Source: Flagellimonas_A sp039592695
GTDB lineage: Bacteria > Bacteroidota > Bacteroidia > Flavobacteriales > Flavobacteriaceae
Assembly (NCBI RefSeq): GCF_039592695.1
Contig: NZ_JBBUTK010000002.1
Location: 62,001 to 126,000 of the forward strand
Length of the DNA: 64,000 bases
Direction: 5' to 3'
The notes below the pieces were generated by a model. It was not told where the DNA came from, made no database searches, and was given only the letters and a program-made list of their open reading frames with translations. A program made the translations under genes and the position numbers. Positions 18,233 to 26,105 of this stretch are shown piece after piece (position 1 is the first letter of the stretch; each line of letters opens with the position of its first letter).

Positions 18233-19504
18233 ATGAACATTTTGGTTTTGGGCTCAGGGGGCCGTGAACATACTTTGGCTTGGAAAATTGCACAAAGCGA
18301 TAAGATCAACAATCTTTTTGTGGCACCGGGCAATGCGGGTACTGCTGAATTTGCCAAAAATGTCAATTTGGGCGTCAACGATTTTGAGGCTATTAAAAAA
18401 TTGGTGCTTGGCGAGAATGTCAATATCGTGGTCGTGGGGCCCGAAGACCCTTTGGTAAACGGAATACATGATTTTTTTCTTGGGGATGCTGACTTAAAAC
18501 AAGTTCCGGTGATAGGGCCGCAAAAATTGGGGGCCACTTTAGAAGGCAGTAAGGCATTTGCGAAAGCCTTTATGAAACGGCACAACATTCCCACAGCGGC
18601 GTATCAGAGTTTCACCGCAGATGACCTTGAGAAAGGGCTTAAATTTCTTGAATCGTTAAAACCACCCTACGTACTCAAGGCCGATGGATTGGCAGCGGGT
18701 AAAGGGGTCTTGATTTTAGAGGGTCTAAACCAAGCTAAAAAAGAATTGAAGTCGATGTTGATCGATTCAAAATTTGGCACTGCGAGCAGCACTGTGGTCA
18801 TAGAGGAGTTTTTAGAAGGTATCGAACTGAGTTGTTTTGTGTTGACGGATGGTGAGGATTATAAAGTCCTTCCCACAGCAAAAGACTACAAGCGCATCGG
18901 TGAGGGGGATACTGGGTTGAATACCGGGGGCATGGGCGCCATTTCACCCGTTCCATTTGTTGACGAAACCTTTTTGAAAAAAATAGAGGAGACCATTGTC
19001 AGACCGACGGTTGAAGGACTCAAAAAAGACAACATACCCTATCAGGGATTCATTTTTATCGGACTGATAAAGGTCGACGGCGAACCCAAGGTCATCGAGT
19101 ACAATGTTCGTATGGGCGATCCCGAGACCGAGGTGGTCATCCCCAGAATAAAGAATGATTTGGTTGAGGTCTTACAGGCTGTGGCTGAGAAACGATTGTG
19201 TGAAGTGGCGTTGGAAATTGATGCGCGTTCAGCAGTGACCGTAATGGCCGTTTCCGGAGGGTATCCTGGAGCCTATGAGAAAGGAAAAGAAATCACGGGT
19301 CTTGAAGCGGTAAAAGATTCCATCATTTTTCATGCGGGCACCAAAGAAGAAAATGGCAACATCGTGACCAATGGCGGTCGTGTTATCGCGATTACTTCCT
19401 ACGGAGATGATTTCAGGGAAGCACTTGACACTTCCTACCAAAACATCCAAAAAATCAATTTTGAGGGCATGTATTACCGAAAAGATATTGGCTTTGATTT
19501 GTGA
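18233..19504 (+). CDS. purD: Phosphoribosylamine-glycine ligase
   Basis: GARS joins glycine to phosphoribosylamine with ATP, the second step of purine synthesis, in the cytoplasm. The 423-residue length is normal. Seen are the N-terminal LVLGSGGREHTLAWK, the VVGPEDPLVNG segment, the ATP-grasp lysine loop LKADGLAAGKGV, NTGGMGAISP and EYNVRMGDPETEVV. The ATG at 18233 gives the standard N terminus. Position beside the DUF6341/DUF6427/DUF4254 genes is a common flavobacterial arrangement. Confidence 0.97.
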   Translation: MNILVLGSGGREHTLAWKIAQSDKINNLFVAPGNAGTAEFAKNVNLGVNDFEAIKKLVLGENVNIVVVGPEDPLVNGIHDFFLGDADLKQVPVIGPQKLGATLEGSKAFAKAFMKRHNIPTAAYQSFTADDLEKGLKFLESLKPPYVLKADGLAAGKGVLILEGLNQAKKELKSMLIDSKFGTASSTVVIEEFLEGIELSCFVLTDGEDYKVLPTAKDYKRIGEGDTGLNTGGMGAISPVPFVDETFLKKIEETIVRPTVEGLKKDNIPYQGFIFIGLIKVDGEPKVIEYNVRMGDPETEVVIPRIKNDLVEVLQAVAEKRLCEVALEIDARSAVTVMAVSGGYPGAYEKGKEITGLEAVKDSIIFHAGTKEENGNIVTNGGRVIAITSYGDDFREALDTSYQNIQKINFEGMYYRKDIGFDL

Positions 19505-19526
19505 TTTAAACCAGCACTATGGATTT

Positions 19527-19553
19527 TCCCTCCTTAGGAGGGGTTGGAGGAGG
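19527..19553. repeat. CCTCCTT-AGGAGG intergenic repeat
   Basis: The 50-bp gap after purD has TCCCTCCTTAGGAGGGG followed by TTGGAGGAGG. This inverted, GC-rich module resembles elements near 23.5, 50.6, 55.0 and 57.4 kb in this window. It could form a hairpin between the converging purD and DUF6341 genes and help termination, although no long T-tract follows. Confidence 0.45.
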
Positions 19554-19554
19554 C

Positions 19555-19776
19555 TTATAAATAAGAATGTGAGGTAATGCTTTTGTCTTCTTCGCCCCGG
19601 TCGTTGAACAATTTGAGCTGTTGCATCCAGTAGAGCATTGCAACGAAACCGGCAATCATGAAAATCCAATTGATGGCGTTCGAAGACCACCAGCTTTGCA
19701 TGAAGCGGAAAAAATCAAACGGCCAGAACAGGTAATTGACAAATAAGTCTTCGATACCGTAAAAAAATGAGCTCAT
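19555..19776 (-). CDS. Small membrane protein, DUF6341-like
   Basis: The 73-residue protein starts MSSFFYGIEDLFVNYLFWPFDFFR and has one clear membrane helix (NAINWIFMIAGFVAMLYWMQQL, about 33-54) and a short charged tail. It matches my memory of the flavobacterial DUF6341 proteins that lie next to DUF6427 and purD, sometimes mislabelled as uracil phosphoribosyltransferase. Function is unknown. It is divergent from the DUF6427 gene with a 39-bp gap. A well-formed - strand promoter lies at 19796-19825. Confidence 0.7.
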   Translation of the reverse strand: MSSFFYGIEDLFVNYLFWPFDFFRFMQSWWSSNAINWIFMIAGFVAMLYWMQQLKLFNDRGEEDKSITSHSYL

Positions 19777-19795
19777 CTTGTCTATATTTATGAGA

Positions 19796-19825
19796 CAAAA
19801 ATAGTAAATCCGAGGATGATTTCAA
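19796..19825 (-). promoter_or_regulatory. Promoter for the DUF6341 gene, inside the divergent gene's start
   Basis: On the - strand TTG (19825-19823) is separated by 19 bp from TATTTTTG (19803-19796), a very good fit to the Bacteroidota consensus. The -33 part lies within the first codons of the divergent DUF6427 gene at 19816, so the two transcription units are interlocked. Confidence 0.55.
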
Positions 19826-20751
19826 GCTTTTTTGGCAAAACACAGCCCATACACTACATCATTCTTTTGGGGTTCATATTCATTTTCTTTTGGGTGGTAC
19901 AACTTTTGACCGTAAGCGATATTGTTTCGGTGAGCTACGTTCTACCCAATCTTTTGCACGCCGGTATTCTGCTTATGACCATTTATCTGGCGGATGTGAT
20001 GGCCAAAAGAGGAAAGATGACCGATCAAAGTGCTTATTTTTTGCTCTTTATTACGCTGCAATGTTTACTTTTTCCACAGACCTTAGCAAACCCAAAGGGC
20101 ATTTGGGCCCAGTTTTTTTTGTTGCTCGCCATACAGCGTTTGCTCGATGCTAAAAATCTAAAAAATATAAAGCACAAGGTATTCGATGGGGCTTTGTTCA
20201 TTTGTATCGCTTCTTTATTTTGTGCTTGGGCATTGCTTTTTTTTATACTTGTCTTTTTTACGGTCAATACATACGCCCCAAAATCCTTCAAGACCTGGTT
20301 GTCAGCCGTAGCTGGCATTCTCACCTTTATGCTGTTGGCTTACTTCATTTTGTTGTTGATTGATGATGGCGGTTACGTTGTCGAACATTACAGGTTCAAA
20401 ATAGACTTTCAAAGATTGCGCCTGAAGTTCACAGAAAAGCTGGATTTTAAAGTTTTGGCATATATTCTTCTGGTCATCATCTTTGGGGTGATTGACTTTG
20501 TCAAATACAGTAAAAAAGGGGGCGGCAAGATTATACTCTTTCGTTTTATGCTGTTGTACTTTACAATTGCCCTAATGGTCAACCTTTTAGACACTTCTGA
20601 AGGTTCATATCTCATATTGGCATTTATACCGGCAGCCATTTTTCTGTCTAACTATGTACAGACCATCAAAAAGGCGCGCTTTAAAGAATCAATTTTGGCC
20701 GCATTTTTAGTGGTGGGCATGGTATTGGCCCTATTTGAATTCTTGGTATAG
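19816..20751 (+). CDS. Polytopic membrane protein, DUF6427-like
   Basis: The 311-residue protein is almost entirely hydrophobic, with about 8-10 membrane helices and a short basic loop near residues 195-205. No enzymatic motif is visible. By position (purD, DUF6341, this gene, DUF4254, GT9) I take it as the flavobacterial DUF6427 family, function unknown. The next gene has its own promoter-like element at the 3' end of this one, so it may be a single-gene unit. Confidence 0.7.
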   Translation: MISSFFGKTQPIHYIILLGFIFIFFWVVQLLTVSDIVSVSYVLPNLLHAGILLMTIYLADVMAKRGKMTDQSAYFLLFITLQCLLFPQTLANPKGIWAQFFLLLAIQRLLDAKNLKNIKHKVFDGALFICIASLFCAWALLFFILVFFTVNTYAPKSFKTWLSAVAGILTFMLLAYFILLLIDDGGYVVEHYRFKIDFQRLRLKFTEKLDFKVLAYILLVIIFGVIDFVKYSKKGGGKIILFRFMLLYFTIALMVNLLDTSEGSYLILAFIPAAIFLSNYVQTIKKARFKESILAAFLVVGMVLALFEFLV

Positions 20752-20771
20752 CCATCAAAGCAATATCTTTG
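20743..20771 (+). promoter_or_regulatory. Promoter for the DUF4254-GT9 pair
   Basis: TTG (20743-20745) and TATCTTTG (20764-20771) are 18 bp apart, a near-ideal Bacteroidota promoter. It decides the next start: TTG 20769 would lie inside the -7 element, so ATG 20787 is the real start. Confidence 0.6.
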
Positions 20772-20786
20772 CTAAAAACAGCCACA

Positions 20787-21389
20787 ATGTTCAGCAAAAA
20801 AGCTTTTGAAATTTTTGAGGAAAGCATCAATAACTACCATATCAAAGATGATGTCCACCAAGAATTCATAAATCCCTATGAAAAAGGAGTAGAACAACTG
20901 TTATATCGAAAAAACTGGATCGATACCGTACAATGGCATTATGAGGATATTATACGCGACCCCGATATTGACCCCGAAGCAGCACTGAAGCTAAAACGCA
21001 AAATTGATGCAAGCAATCAAGATAGAACCGATTTGGTGGAATATATTGACAGTTATTTTCTTCAGAAATACCAATCGGTACAACCAAAGGATTCTGCCAC
21101 TATAAATACGGAGAGTCCGGCGTGGGCCATAGACCGCTTATCCATTTTGGCATTGAAAATCTATCACATGCAAGAAGAAGTAGAGCGTGATGATGCCTCG
21201 GCAGCGCACAGGGCCGCATGCCAGAAAAAATTGAACGTCTTGCTTGAGCAGAAAAAAGACCTTTCCTCCGCGATCAATCAGCTTTTGAAAGATATTGAAA
21301 GCGGCGACAAGTACATGAAAGTCTACAAACAGATGAAAATGTACAATGACGATGAATTAAATCCAGTATTGCGTGGCCAAAAAGGCTGA
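20787..21389 (+). CDS. DUF4254 domain protein
   Basis: The 200-residue, soluble, mostly helical protein has no signal peptide. It contains NPYEKGVEQLLYRKNWIDTVQWHYEDIIRDP near residues 31-61 and DRLSILALKIYHMQEEVER, the features I associate with DUF4254. I start it at ATG 20787 on the basis of the promoter position. Its 3' end overlaps the GT9 gene by 17 bp, a strong sign that both act in the same process, perhaps glycan or lipopolysaccharide core synthesis. The molecular function is unknown. Confidence 0.8.
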   Translation: MFSKKAFEIFEESINNYHIKDDVHQEFINPYEKGVEQLLYRKNWIDTVQWHYEDIIRDPDIDPEAALKLKRKIDASNQDRTDLVEYIDSYFLQKYQSVQPKDSATINTESPAWAIDRLSILALKIYHMQEEVERDDASAAHRAACQKKLNVLLEQKKDLSSAINQLLKDIESGDKYMKVYKQMKMYNDDELNPVLRGQKG

Positions 21390-22431
21390 ATATGGCCATC
21401 TGTTGGTAATTCGCTTTTCAGCTTTGGGCGATGTGGCGATGACCGTACCAGTGTTGTTGGCGGTCACCAAAAAATATCCACAGCTAAGGATTACAGTGGT
21501 TTCACGGGGATTTCACAACCCTCTTTTTAAGGGCATCGATAACATCGATTTTTATGAGGCTCGACTGGATGGGGACCACAAAGGAGTTTTCGGGTTGTGG
21601 AAGCTTTACAAATCATTGAAATCGCTACATATCGATGCCGTGGCTGATCTTCACAATGTACTGCGCAGTGCTATTTTAAAGAGTTTTTTTAATCTCAGCG
21701 GATTCAAGGTCGTACAAATTGATAAAGGCAGGGCCGAAAAGAAAGCACTCACCAGTAACAAAGGAAAAGTATTCAAACAGCTCAAGAGCACGCACCAACG
21801 CTATGCGGAGGTGTTTAGCAAACTGGGCTACCCTGTAGAATTGACCCATGACGATGTGTTGGAAAGATTGCCCTTGTCTGATAAGATTCTTTCAATCACT
21901 GGAAACAATACTTTAAAATGGATTGGCATTGCGCCCTTTGCGGCACATTCGGGCAAAATGTATCCCATCAAAAAAATGGAGAATATAGTTGCTGACCTCT
22001 TAAAGACCGAACGGTATAAAATGTTTTTTTTTGGCGGGGGAGCAACAGAAAAAGAGCAGTTGGATGCCTTGGCATCAAATCACGATACTATTGTTAATAT
22101 CACAGGGCGACTTTCGTTTTCAGAGGAATTGGAACTTATTTCAAACCTTGATTTGATGGTCTCGATGGACAGTGCCAATGGCCATTTGGCCGCTAATTAT
22201 GGCGTTCCGGCAATTACTTTGTGGGGAGTGACCCATCCGTATGCAGGGTTTTATCCCTATGGGCAGCCGATGGATAATGCCCTACTTTCCGACAAAGAGA
22301 AATATCCCTTGATTCCAACCTCTATTTATGGCAATAAAGTGCCCAAAGGCTATGAAAATGTGATGGAAACCATCTCTGAACATGAAATCCTATCCAAAAT
22401 CAAACAGGTTTTAGAGCATAAAAATCAATAG
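21373..22431 (+). CDS. GT9 (heptosyltransferase-like) glycosyltransferase
   Basis: The 352-residue protein begins VIRFSALGDVAMTVPVLLAV (residues 12-31), the classic start of ADP-heptose:LPS heptosyltransferases, and has IGIAPFAAHSGKMYP, GGGATEKEQ, ITGRLSFSEEL and SMDSANGHLAANYGVPAITLWG in the C-terminal half. It probably adds a sugar to the LPS/LOS core at the inner face of the membrane. Start is GTG 21373, inside the end of the DUF4254 gene. It converges on the TetR gene with a 7-bp overlap of the 3' ends. Confidence 0.88.
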   Translation: MAKKAEYGHLLVIRFSALGDVAMTVPVLLAVTKKYPQLRITVVSRGFHNPLFKGIDNIDFYEARLDGDHKGVFGLWKLYKSLKSLHIDAVADLHNVLRSAILKSFFNLSGFKVVQIDKGRAEKKALTSNKGKVFKQLKSTHQRYAEVFSKLGYPVELTHDDVLERLPLSDKILSITGNNTLKWIGIAPFAAHSGKMYPIKKMENIVADLLKTERYKMFFFGGGATEKEQLDALASNHDTIVNITGRLSFSEELELISNLDLMVSMDSANGHLAANYGVPAITLWGVTHPYAGFYPYGQPMDNALLSDKEKYPLIPTSIYGNKVPKGYENVMETISEHEILSKIKQVLEHKNQ

Positions 22432-23045
22432 GCACGTTCTTCTCGCTGCTCCATGGCATATAAATAGGCCTTCAACTGCTGCATGTACTGATATTTCATG
22501 ATTTTGGCATTGTTGCCCACCATCATCGTGCGAATACCCATATAGGAAGCGATGATATAGGTGGCGGCTTCCTCACAGTTGACAGACCAGCTGATATGGC
22601 CATCTGTCCTTCCCTTTTTAAGCAAAGAAATGAGATTGATTTCCCAGACTTTGAGAATATCCCTCAGGTATTGAATGATCTCGTTGTCGCCCTTATTGAA
22701 CTCGTTCAAGAAATTGGCCAGAATAAAGCCACAGTCCATACCATTGTGTTCGGCGGTTTTCAAGGCATTGTCAATGGTGTCGATAATTGACGGAATCGGA
22801 CTTTTATCTTGGGTCAATGGCGCAACCAAAAGGGCATACACCTTTTGCATGATGATGTTCTGTATGATACTGATAAAAAAATCATCCTTTGATTTAAAAT
22901 GGTGGTAAAAAGCACCTTTAGAAAGCGAAAGTTCTTTCAAAATATCATCAATACTTGTGGCGTGATACCCTTTTTGATAGAACAGTTCAAGGCCTTTGGC
23001 ACGCATTCGGTGCATGGTCTCCATGCGTTTTCGGTTCTTTTCCAT
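22425..23045 (-). CDS. TetR/AcrR family transcriptional regulator
   Basis: The 206-residue protein has an N-terminal TetR HTH (about 9-55: KGLELFYQKGYHATSIDDIL, then LSKGAFYHHFKSKDDFF) and a helical ligand-binding domain. The first residues MEKNRKRMETMHRMR are strongly basic. Effector unknown. It faces a 495-bp gap on its 5' side that contains a perfect 22-bp palindrome (23358-23379), a likely operator for this or a related regulator. The divergent neighbours across that gap are the lipoprotein and FAD-linked oxidase genes. Confidence 0.93.
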   Translation of the reverse strand: MEKNRKRMETMHRMRAKGLELFYQKGYHATSIDDILKELSLSKGAFYHHFKSKDDFFISIIQNIIMQKVYALLVAPLTQDKSPIPSIIDTIDNALKTAEHNGMDCGFILANFLNEFNKGDNEIIQYLRDILKVWEINLISLLKKGRTDGHISWSVNCEEAATYIIASYMGIRTMMVGNNAKIMKYQYMQQLKAYLYAMEQREERAY

Positions 23046-23540
23046 AAGATTTGGGTTTTTGGGGTTCAGAGCCTGTTCAACAATCTGCCGATTATTTTTT
23101 TATACCTCTTTTTACGCATTATTTCGTTAAAATTTTAAAACGTAGCTACGACTATGCCTTAAAAATTTTGCCTCATACTGCATCAAAAATGGTTTGATAA
23201 AAATTCTAACCGTAAAATTGATGAACAGGCTCACAGACCGTTAAGTCTGTTACAAAGAACCCGCAAAAACCAGTTTGTGTGAAAATCGATGGACGTAAGC
23301 CAGAAAATTTTCGCTGAAAGGCAATTTTGCCCACAAACAGCTGATTTTCAAAATACAAAACCGACCACGTGGTCGGTTTAAAGTGCCTCTTATCGATATA
23401 TATAATAGAGGCTTTTCGACAATTTATAAAAAATATCCTACAGTATATACAAAATAATCTTTCTCACATTTGTTCTTAACGTATCTTGTAAGTATAAGAT
23501 TCCCCCTCCTTAGATCCCCCCTTTTATTAAAACCAAAGCG
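23046..23540. other. 495-bp regulatory gap between tetR and the lipoprotein gene
   Basis: No gene fits here. The gap contains a small hairpin (ACAGAC...GTCTGT near 23231-23250), a perfect 22-bp palindrome at 23358-23379 and a CCCCCTCCTTAG repeat-like stretch at 23501-23521 just before the lipoprotein gene. Its length and structure suggest divergent promoters with one or more operators, and possibly an untranslated leader for the + strand genes. Confidence 0.5.
23358..23379. promoter_or_regulatory. Perfect 22-bp palindrome, TetR-operator-like
   Basis: AAACCGACCACGTGGTCGGTTT equals its own reverse complement over all 22 bases. Size, symmetry and the outer ACCGACC/GGTCGGT arms are typical of TetR-family operators. 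It lies 313 bp upstream of tetR and 162 bp upstream of the lipoprotein gene. The half-site AAACCGACC recurs at 29561. Confidence 0.6.
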
Positions 23541-23897
23541 ATGTACAAGTTTAAATATATCATACCCATGGTGATGGCTCTGCTCATCTTTTTGCTATTG
23601 TTTCAATCGTGCTACTCGGTGAGGTTGCGCAGTGTTGATGGAATCTATAATTCCACTGCACCGATAGTCAGGGATGATTATTATCGAGATATGGAGGTCA
23701 TTGAATTGGATACCGTCATTACCATTGGGGCAACCACCAAAGATTTTACACTGCTCATCAAAACCACCGATAAATGTCCGACGGGTGAATTGCACACCGT
23801 GGAATATCGAAGCACCTTGGGAGCAGTGCTCTTGAGTGCCGTGACCTTTGGCAGAAAGCGCAAGGTAAAGATTAAATACGTGTGTATAAAAAGCTGA
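23541..23897 (+). CDS. Small putative lipoprotein, unknown function
   Basis: The 118-residue protein has a hydrophobic N-terminal signal (residues 6-23) ending LLLFQSCYS, a fair lipobox with Cys 24, so it is probably a membrane lipoprotein. The mature part has a pair of cysteines (Cys near 79 and 115) and a basic end (FGRKRKVKIKYVCIKS). I do not recognise a family. It lies 6 bp before the FAD-linked oxidase gene, so they likely share a transcript. Confidence 0.6.
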   Translation: MYKFKYIIPMVMALLIFLLLFQSCYSVRLRSVDGIYNSTAPIVRDDYYRDMEVIELDTVITIGATTKDFTLLIKTTDKCPTGELHTVEYRSTLGAVLLSAVTFGRKRKVKIKYVCIKS

Positions 23898-23903
23898 AAG
23901 ATC

Positions 23904-25508
23904 ATGGCAAGAACAACCAAATTGAGTTTGAACAACTGGGATACACTGCACGCCAATGGACCTTTCCCGCTCAAGTTTTTGTACAAGACCAAGCTGGAAG
24001 CATCAGTGGCACTTCCCAATGAAATTGACCGGTATAATGATGCCGCCCAAGAAATTCAGAGGCTCATAACCGAGGCCAAAAACCAAAACGAGGGATTTAG
24101 AGCGTACGGCTCAGCTTGGTCAATGTCAAAAATTGCACATCAAAAAGACCGGATGCACTACAACGCCCACATGAACACCTATTTTTCGTTCAAGGATCAA
24201 GACCTGCATGCACTATCAGGCTATGATGCCTCAAATCTGTACATGTTTCAATGTGGTAACAACGTCAAAGAGGTCTCACAAAAACTTGCAAGTCACGGCA
24301 AGTCATTGAAAACATCTGGGGCCAGTAATGGACAGACCATTGCCGGATGCATTTCTACCGGGGTGCACGGCTCGGCAATCAACGTGGGTTCGGTACAAGA
24401 CTACGTGGTGGGCATCAATCTGATTATCGGCCCTAATCCGGGTGATATTGTCTATCTCGAACGCCATACCAAACCTGCCCTGAACGATGTTTTTGTACAA
24501 AAGTTGAGGTCAAGGGTCATACGAAACGATGACCTTTTCAATGCTGCATTGGTCGGGTTGGGCTCTTTTGGCTTTATTCATGGTGTGGTCATCGAGGCCC
24601 AGAATATGTTTTTGTTGAAACGTTATGTTCGAAAGATTGACAAGAACGTGGCCCTTCAACTGGCCGAAACAATGGATTTTAAAAATTCAAGCTTTAAGAT
24701 ACAGGGGGAAACCGATTCCAATGGTAAGGGCAAGACACCCTATCATTATAAGGTGTTTGTTAATCAATATAAGGATGACAACAAATATGTGGTTGAGTGC
24801 ATGTACAAAAAACCCTTTAGGCAAAGTTATCCCGATCCGTTTCCTGTTATCAAAACCTCGGTATATCGCGACCTGATAAATTTGGCGATAAAGATTGGCT
24901 CCAACTTTCCAACCACGATACCCTTGTTCATCGGGGCATTGGAAAATTCAATCTTGCCCGATGTCAATGAAGAAACCACGGGTACCTTGGCCGAAACTTT
25001 TTGGGATGCGCCATACCAAGGCCCTGCTTTCGCCCTTTCATTCGGGGTCGATCATAAAGATTCACGAAAAGCATTGCAGCTATTGGCCAAACTGACCGTC
25101 GATGAAGGCCCCGTACCGGGTATTTTCGCTATGCGCTTTATCAAAAAATCAGCGGCAACGTTATCTTTTGCCCGCTTTCCAATCACTTGCATGGTTGAAA
25201 TCGATGGAGTGCTGTGGAATGAAACCAGCCAGCTGCAAAGCTTGACAAAGTTCGGCAAGCGCATGATTGAAGTGCTCAAGGCAAACAACATTCCGTTTAC
25301 CATCCACTGGGGCAAAAATGCGGATTGGGGTTTTGCAGGCCTTGTTGATCACATGTATGGGCAAGATGCCAAAACATGGCGTACCTATAGAAGTGCACTG
25401 TTGGCCGATGATATGCAAAAACTGTTCGCTAACGAGTTTTTGAAAAAGACAGGTTTGGACAAAAAAGAAACGAACATTCCGCCTAACCTTATTGATTCAC
25501 TGTTATAA
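23904..25508 (+). CDS. FAD-linked oxidase (PCMH-type, sugar-lactone oxidase-like)
   Basis: The 534-residue protein has a PCMH/VAO-type FAD-binding domain in its first half: FRAYGSAWSMSKIA, GNNVKEVSQKLASHGKSLKTSG and the diphosphate loop GQTIAGCISTGVHGSA near residues 140-156, then LVGLGSFGFIHGVVIEAQ. The C-terminal half resembles D-arabinono/L-gulono-lactone oxidases (FTIHWGKNADW and a final helical part). It has no signal peptide. The substrate cannot be told; a sugar lactone or alditol is plausible. It is followed by two very small genes within 11 bp and 2 bp, which appear to form one operon. Confidence 0.8.
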   Translation: MARTTKLSLNNWDTLHANGPFPLKFLYKTKLEASVALPNEIDRYNDAAQEIQRLITEAKNQNEGFRAYGSAWSMSKIAHQKDRMHYNAHMNTYFSFKDQDLHALSGYDASNLYMFQCGNNVKEVSQKLASHGKSLKTSGASNGQTIAGCISTGVHGSAINVGSVQDYVVGINLIIGPNPGDIVYLERHTKPALNDVFVQKLRSRVIRNDDLFNAALVGLGSFGFIHGVVIEAQNMFLLKRYVRKIDKNVALQLAETMDFKNSSFKIQGETDSNGKGKTPYHYKVFVNQYKDDNKYVVECMYKKPFRQSYPDPFPVIKTSVYRDLINLAIKIGSNFPTTIPLFIGALENSILPDVNEETTGTLAETFWDAPYQGPAFALSFGVDHKDSRKALQLLAKLTVDEGPVPGIFAMRFIKKSAATLSFARFPITCMVEIDGVLWNETSQLQSLTKFGKRMIEVLKANNIPFTIHWGKNADWGFAGLVDHMYGQDAKTWRTYRSALLADDMQKLFANEFLKKTGLDKKETNIPPNLIDSLL

Positions 25509-25519
25509 AAACGAAGATT

Positions 25520-25714
25520 ATGATTCAGAATGGAAAATCAAGAGTGGAATTGGAGTATGAGCTACGGCTGACCAAACGAATCTTGGAACGGATCATCGCC
25601 CTCAACAAAGATTTGAAAACACCGACCGAGGCCGAGGTCGATGAAATCGAAAAAAGTTTGAAAAAGGAGTTGGAACAAGAGTATCCCAGTTATAAAATCC
25701 AGAAAAAATCATAG
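25520..25714 (+). CDS. Small helical protein, unknown
   Basis: The 64-residue, highly charged, helix-forming protein (LRLTKRILERIIALNKDL, then EVDEIEKSLKKELEQEY) has no membrane segment. Not recognised. It lies 11 bp after the oxidase stop and 2 bp before the next gene, so it is translated from the same message. It could be a small partner or coiled-coil adaptor; that is speculation. Confidence 0.5.
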   Translation: MIQNGKSRVELEYELRLTKRILERIIALNKDLKTPTEAEVDEIEKSLKKELEQEYPSYKIQKKS

Positions 25715-25716
25715 CC

Positions 25717-26025
25717 ATGGAAGGTAACATACTTACAAATTTGGGTGAGCGTATACACAAAGTGGTGGTTGAAAAATCAACAGTGGATGAAAAACGCGAA
25801 AAGAACCGAGGGGCCTTGGCCTTTGTGTTCGTAATCCTCTTCTTTTGCGTGATTTTCGTGACGATGATCATCGGGTACACGACCGAGGGCTTTGCGGTCG
25901 AAGACTACAAAGACCTACTGACCACCGTTTCATCGATTCTTTCGGGCCCCTTGGGCTTTATTATCGGTTTTTACTTCAAGGAAAAATATAATTCTGGTAC
26001 AACAAGCAAGACAGGTGGCCAATAG
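25717..26025 (+). CDS. Small two-helix membrane protein, unknown
   Basis: The 102-residue protein has a charged N terminus (to about residue 30), a strong membrane helix (LAFVFVILFFCVIFVTMIIG, about 33-52) and a second hydrophobic stretch (ILSGPLGFIIGFYF, about 74-87), then a polar tail. Family not recognised. Two bp after the 64-aa gene, it ends the oxidase operon. The next genes are on the other strand after an 80-bp gap. Confidence 0.55.
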   Translation: MEGNILTNLGERIHKVVVEKSTVDEKREKNRGALAFVFVILFFCVIFVTMIIGYTTEGFAVEDYKDLLTTVSSILSGPLGFIIGFYFKEKYNSGTTSKTGGQ

Positions 26026-26105
26026 CATCTTAAATAGGCCCATTCCCAAAAAGGGAAATAGACGAATTTGTCGAATGACTGCTTATTAAATGTTGAAATT
26101 ACCGG

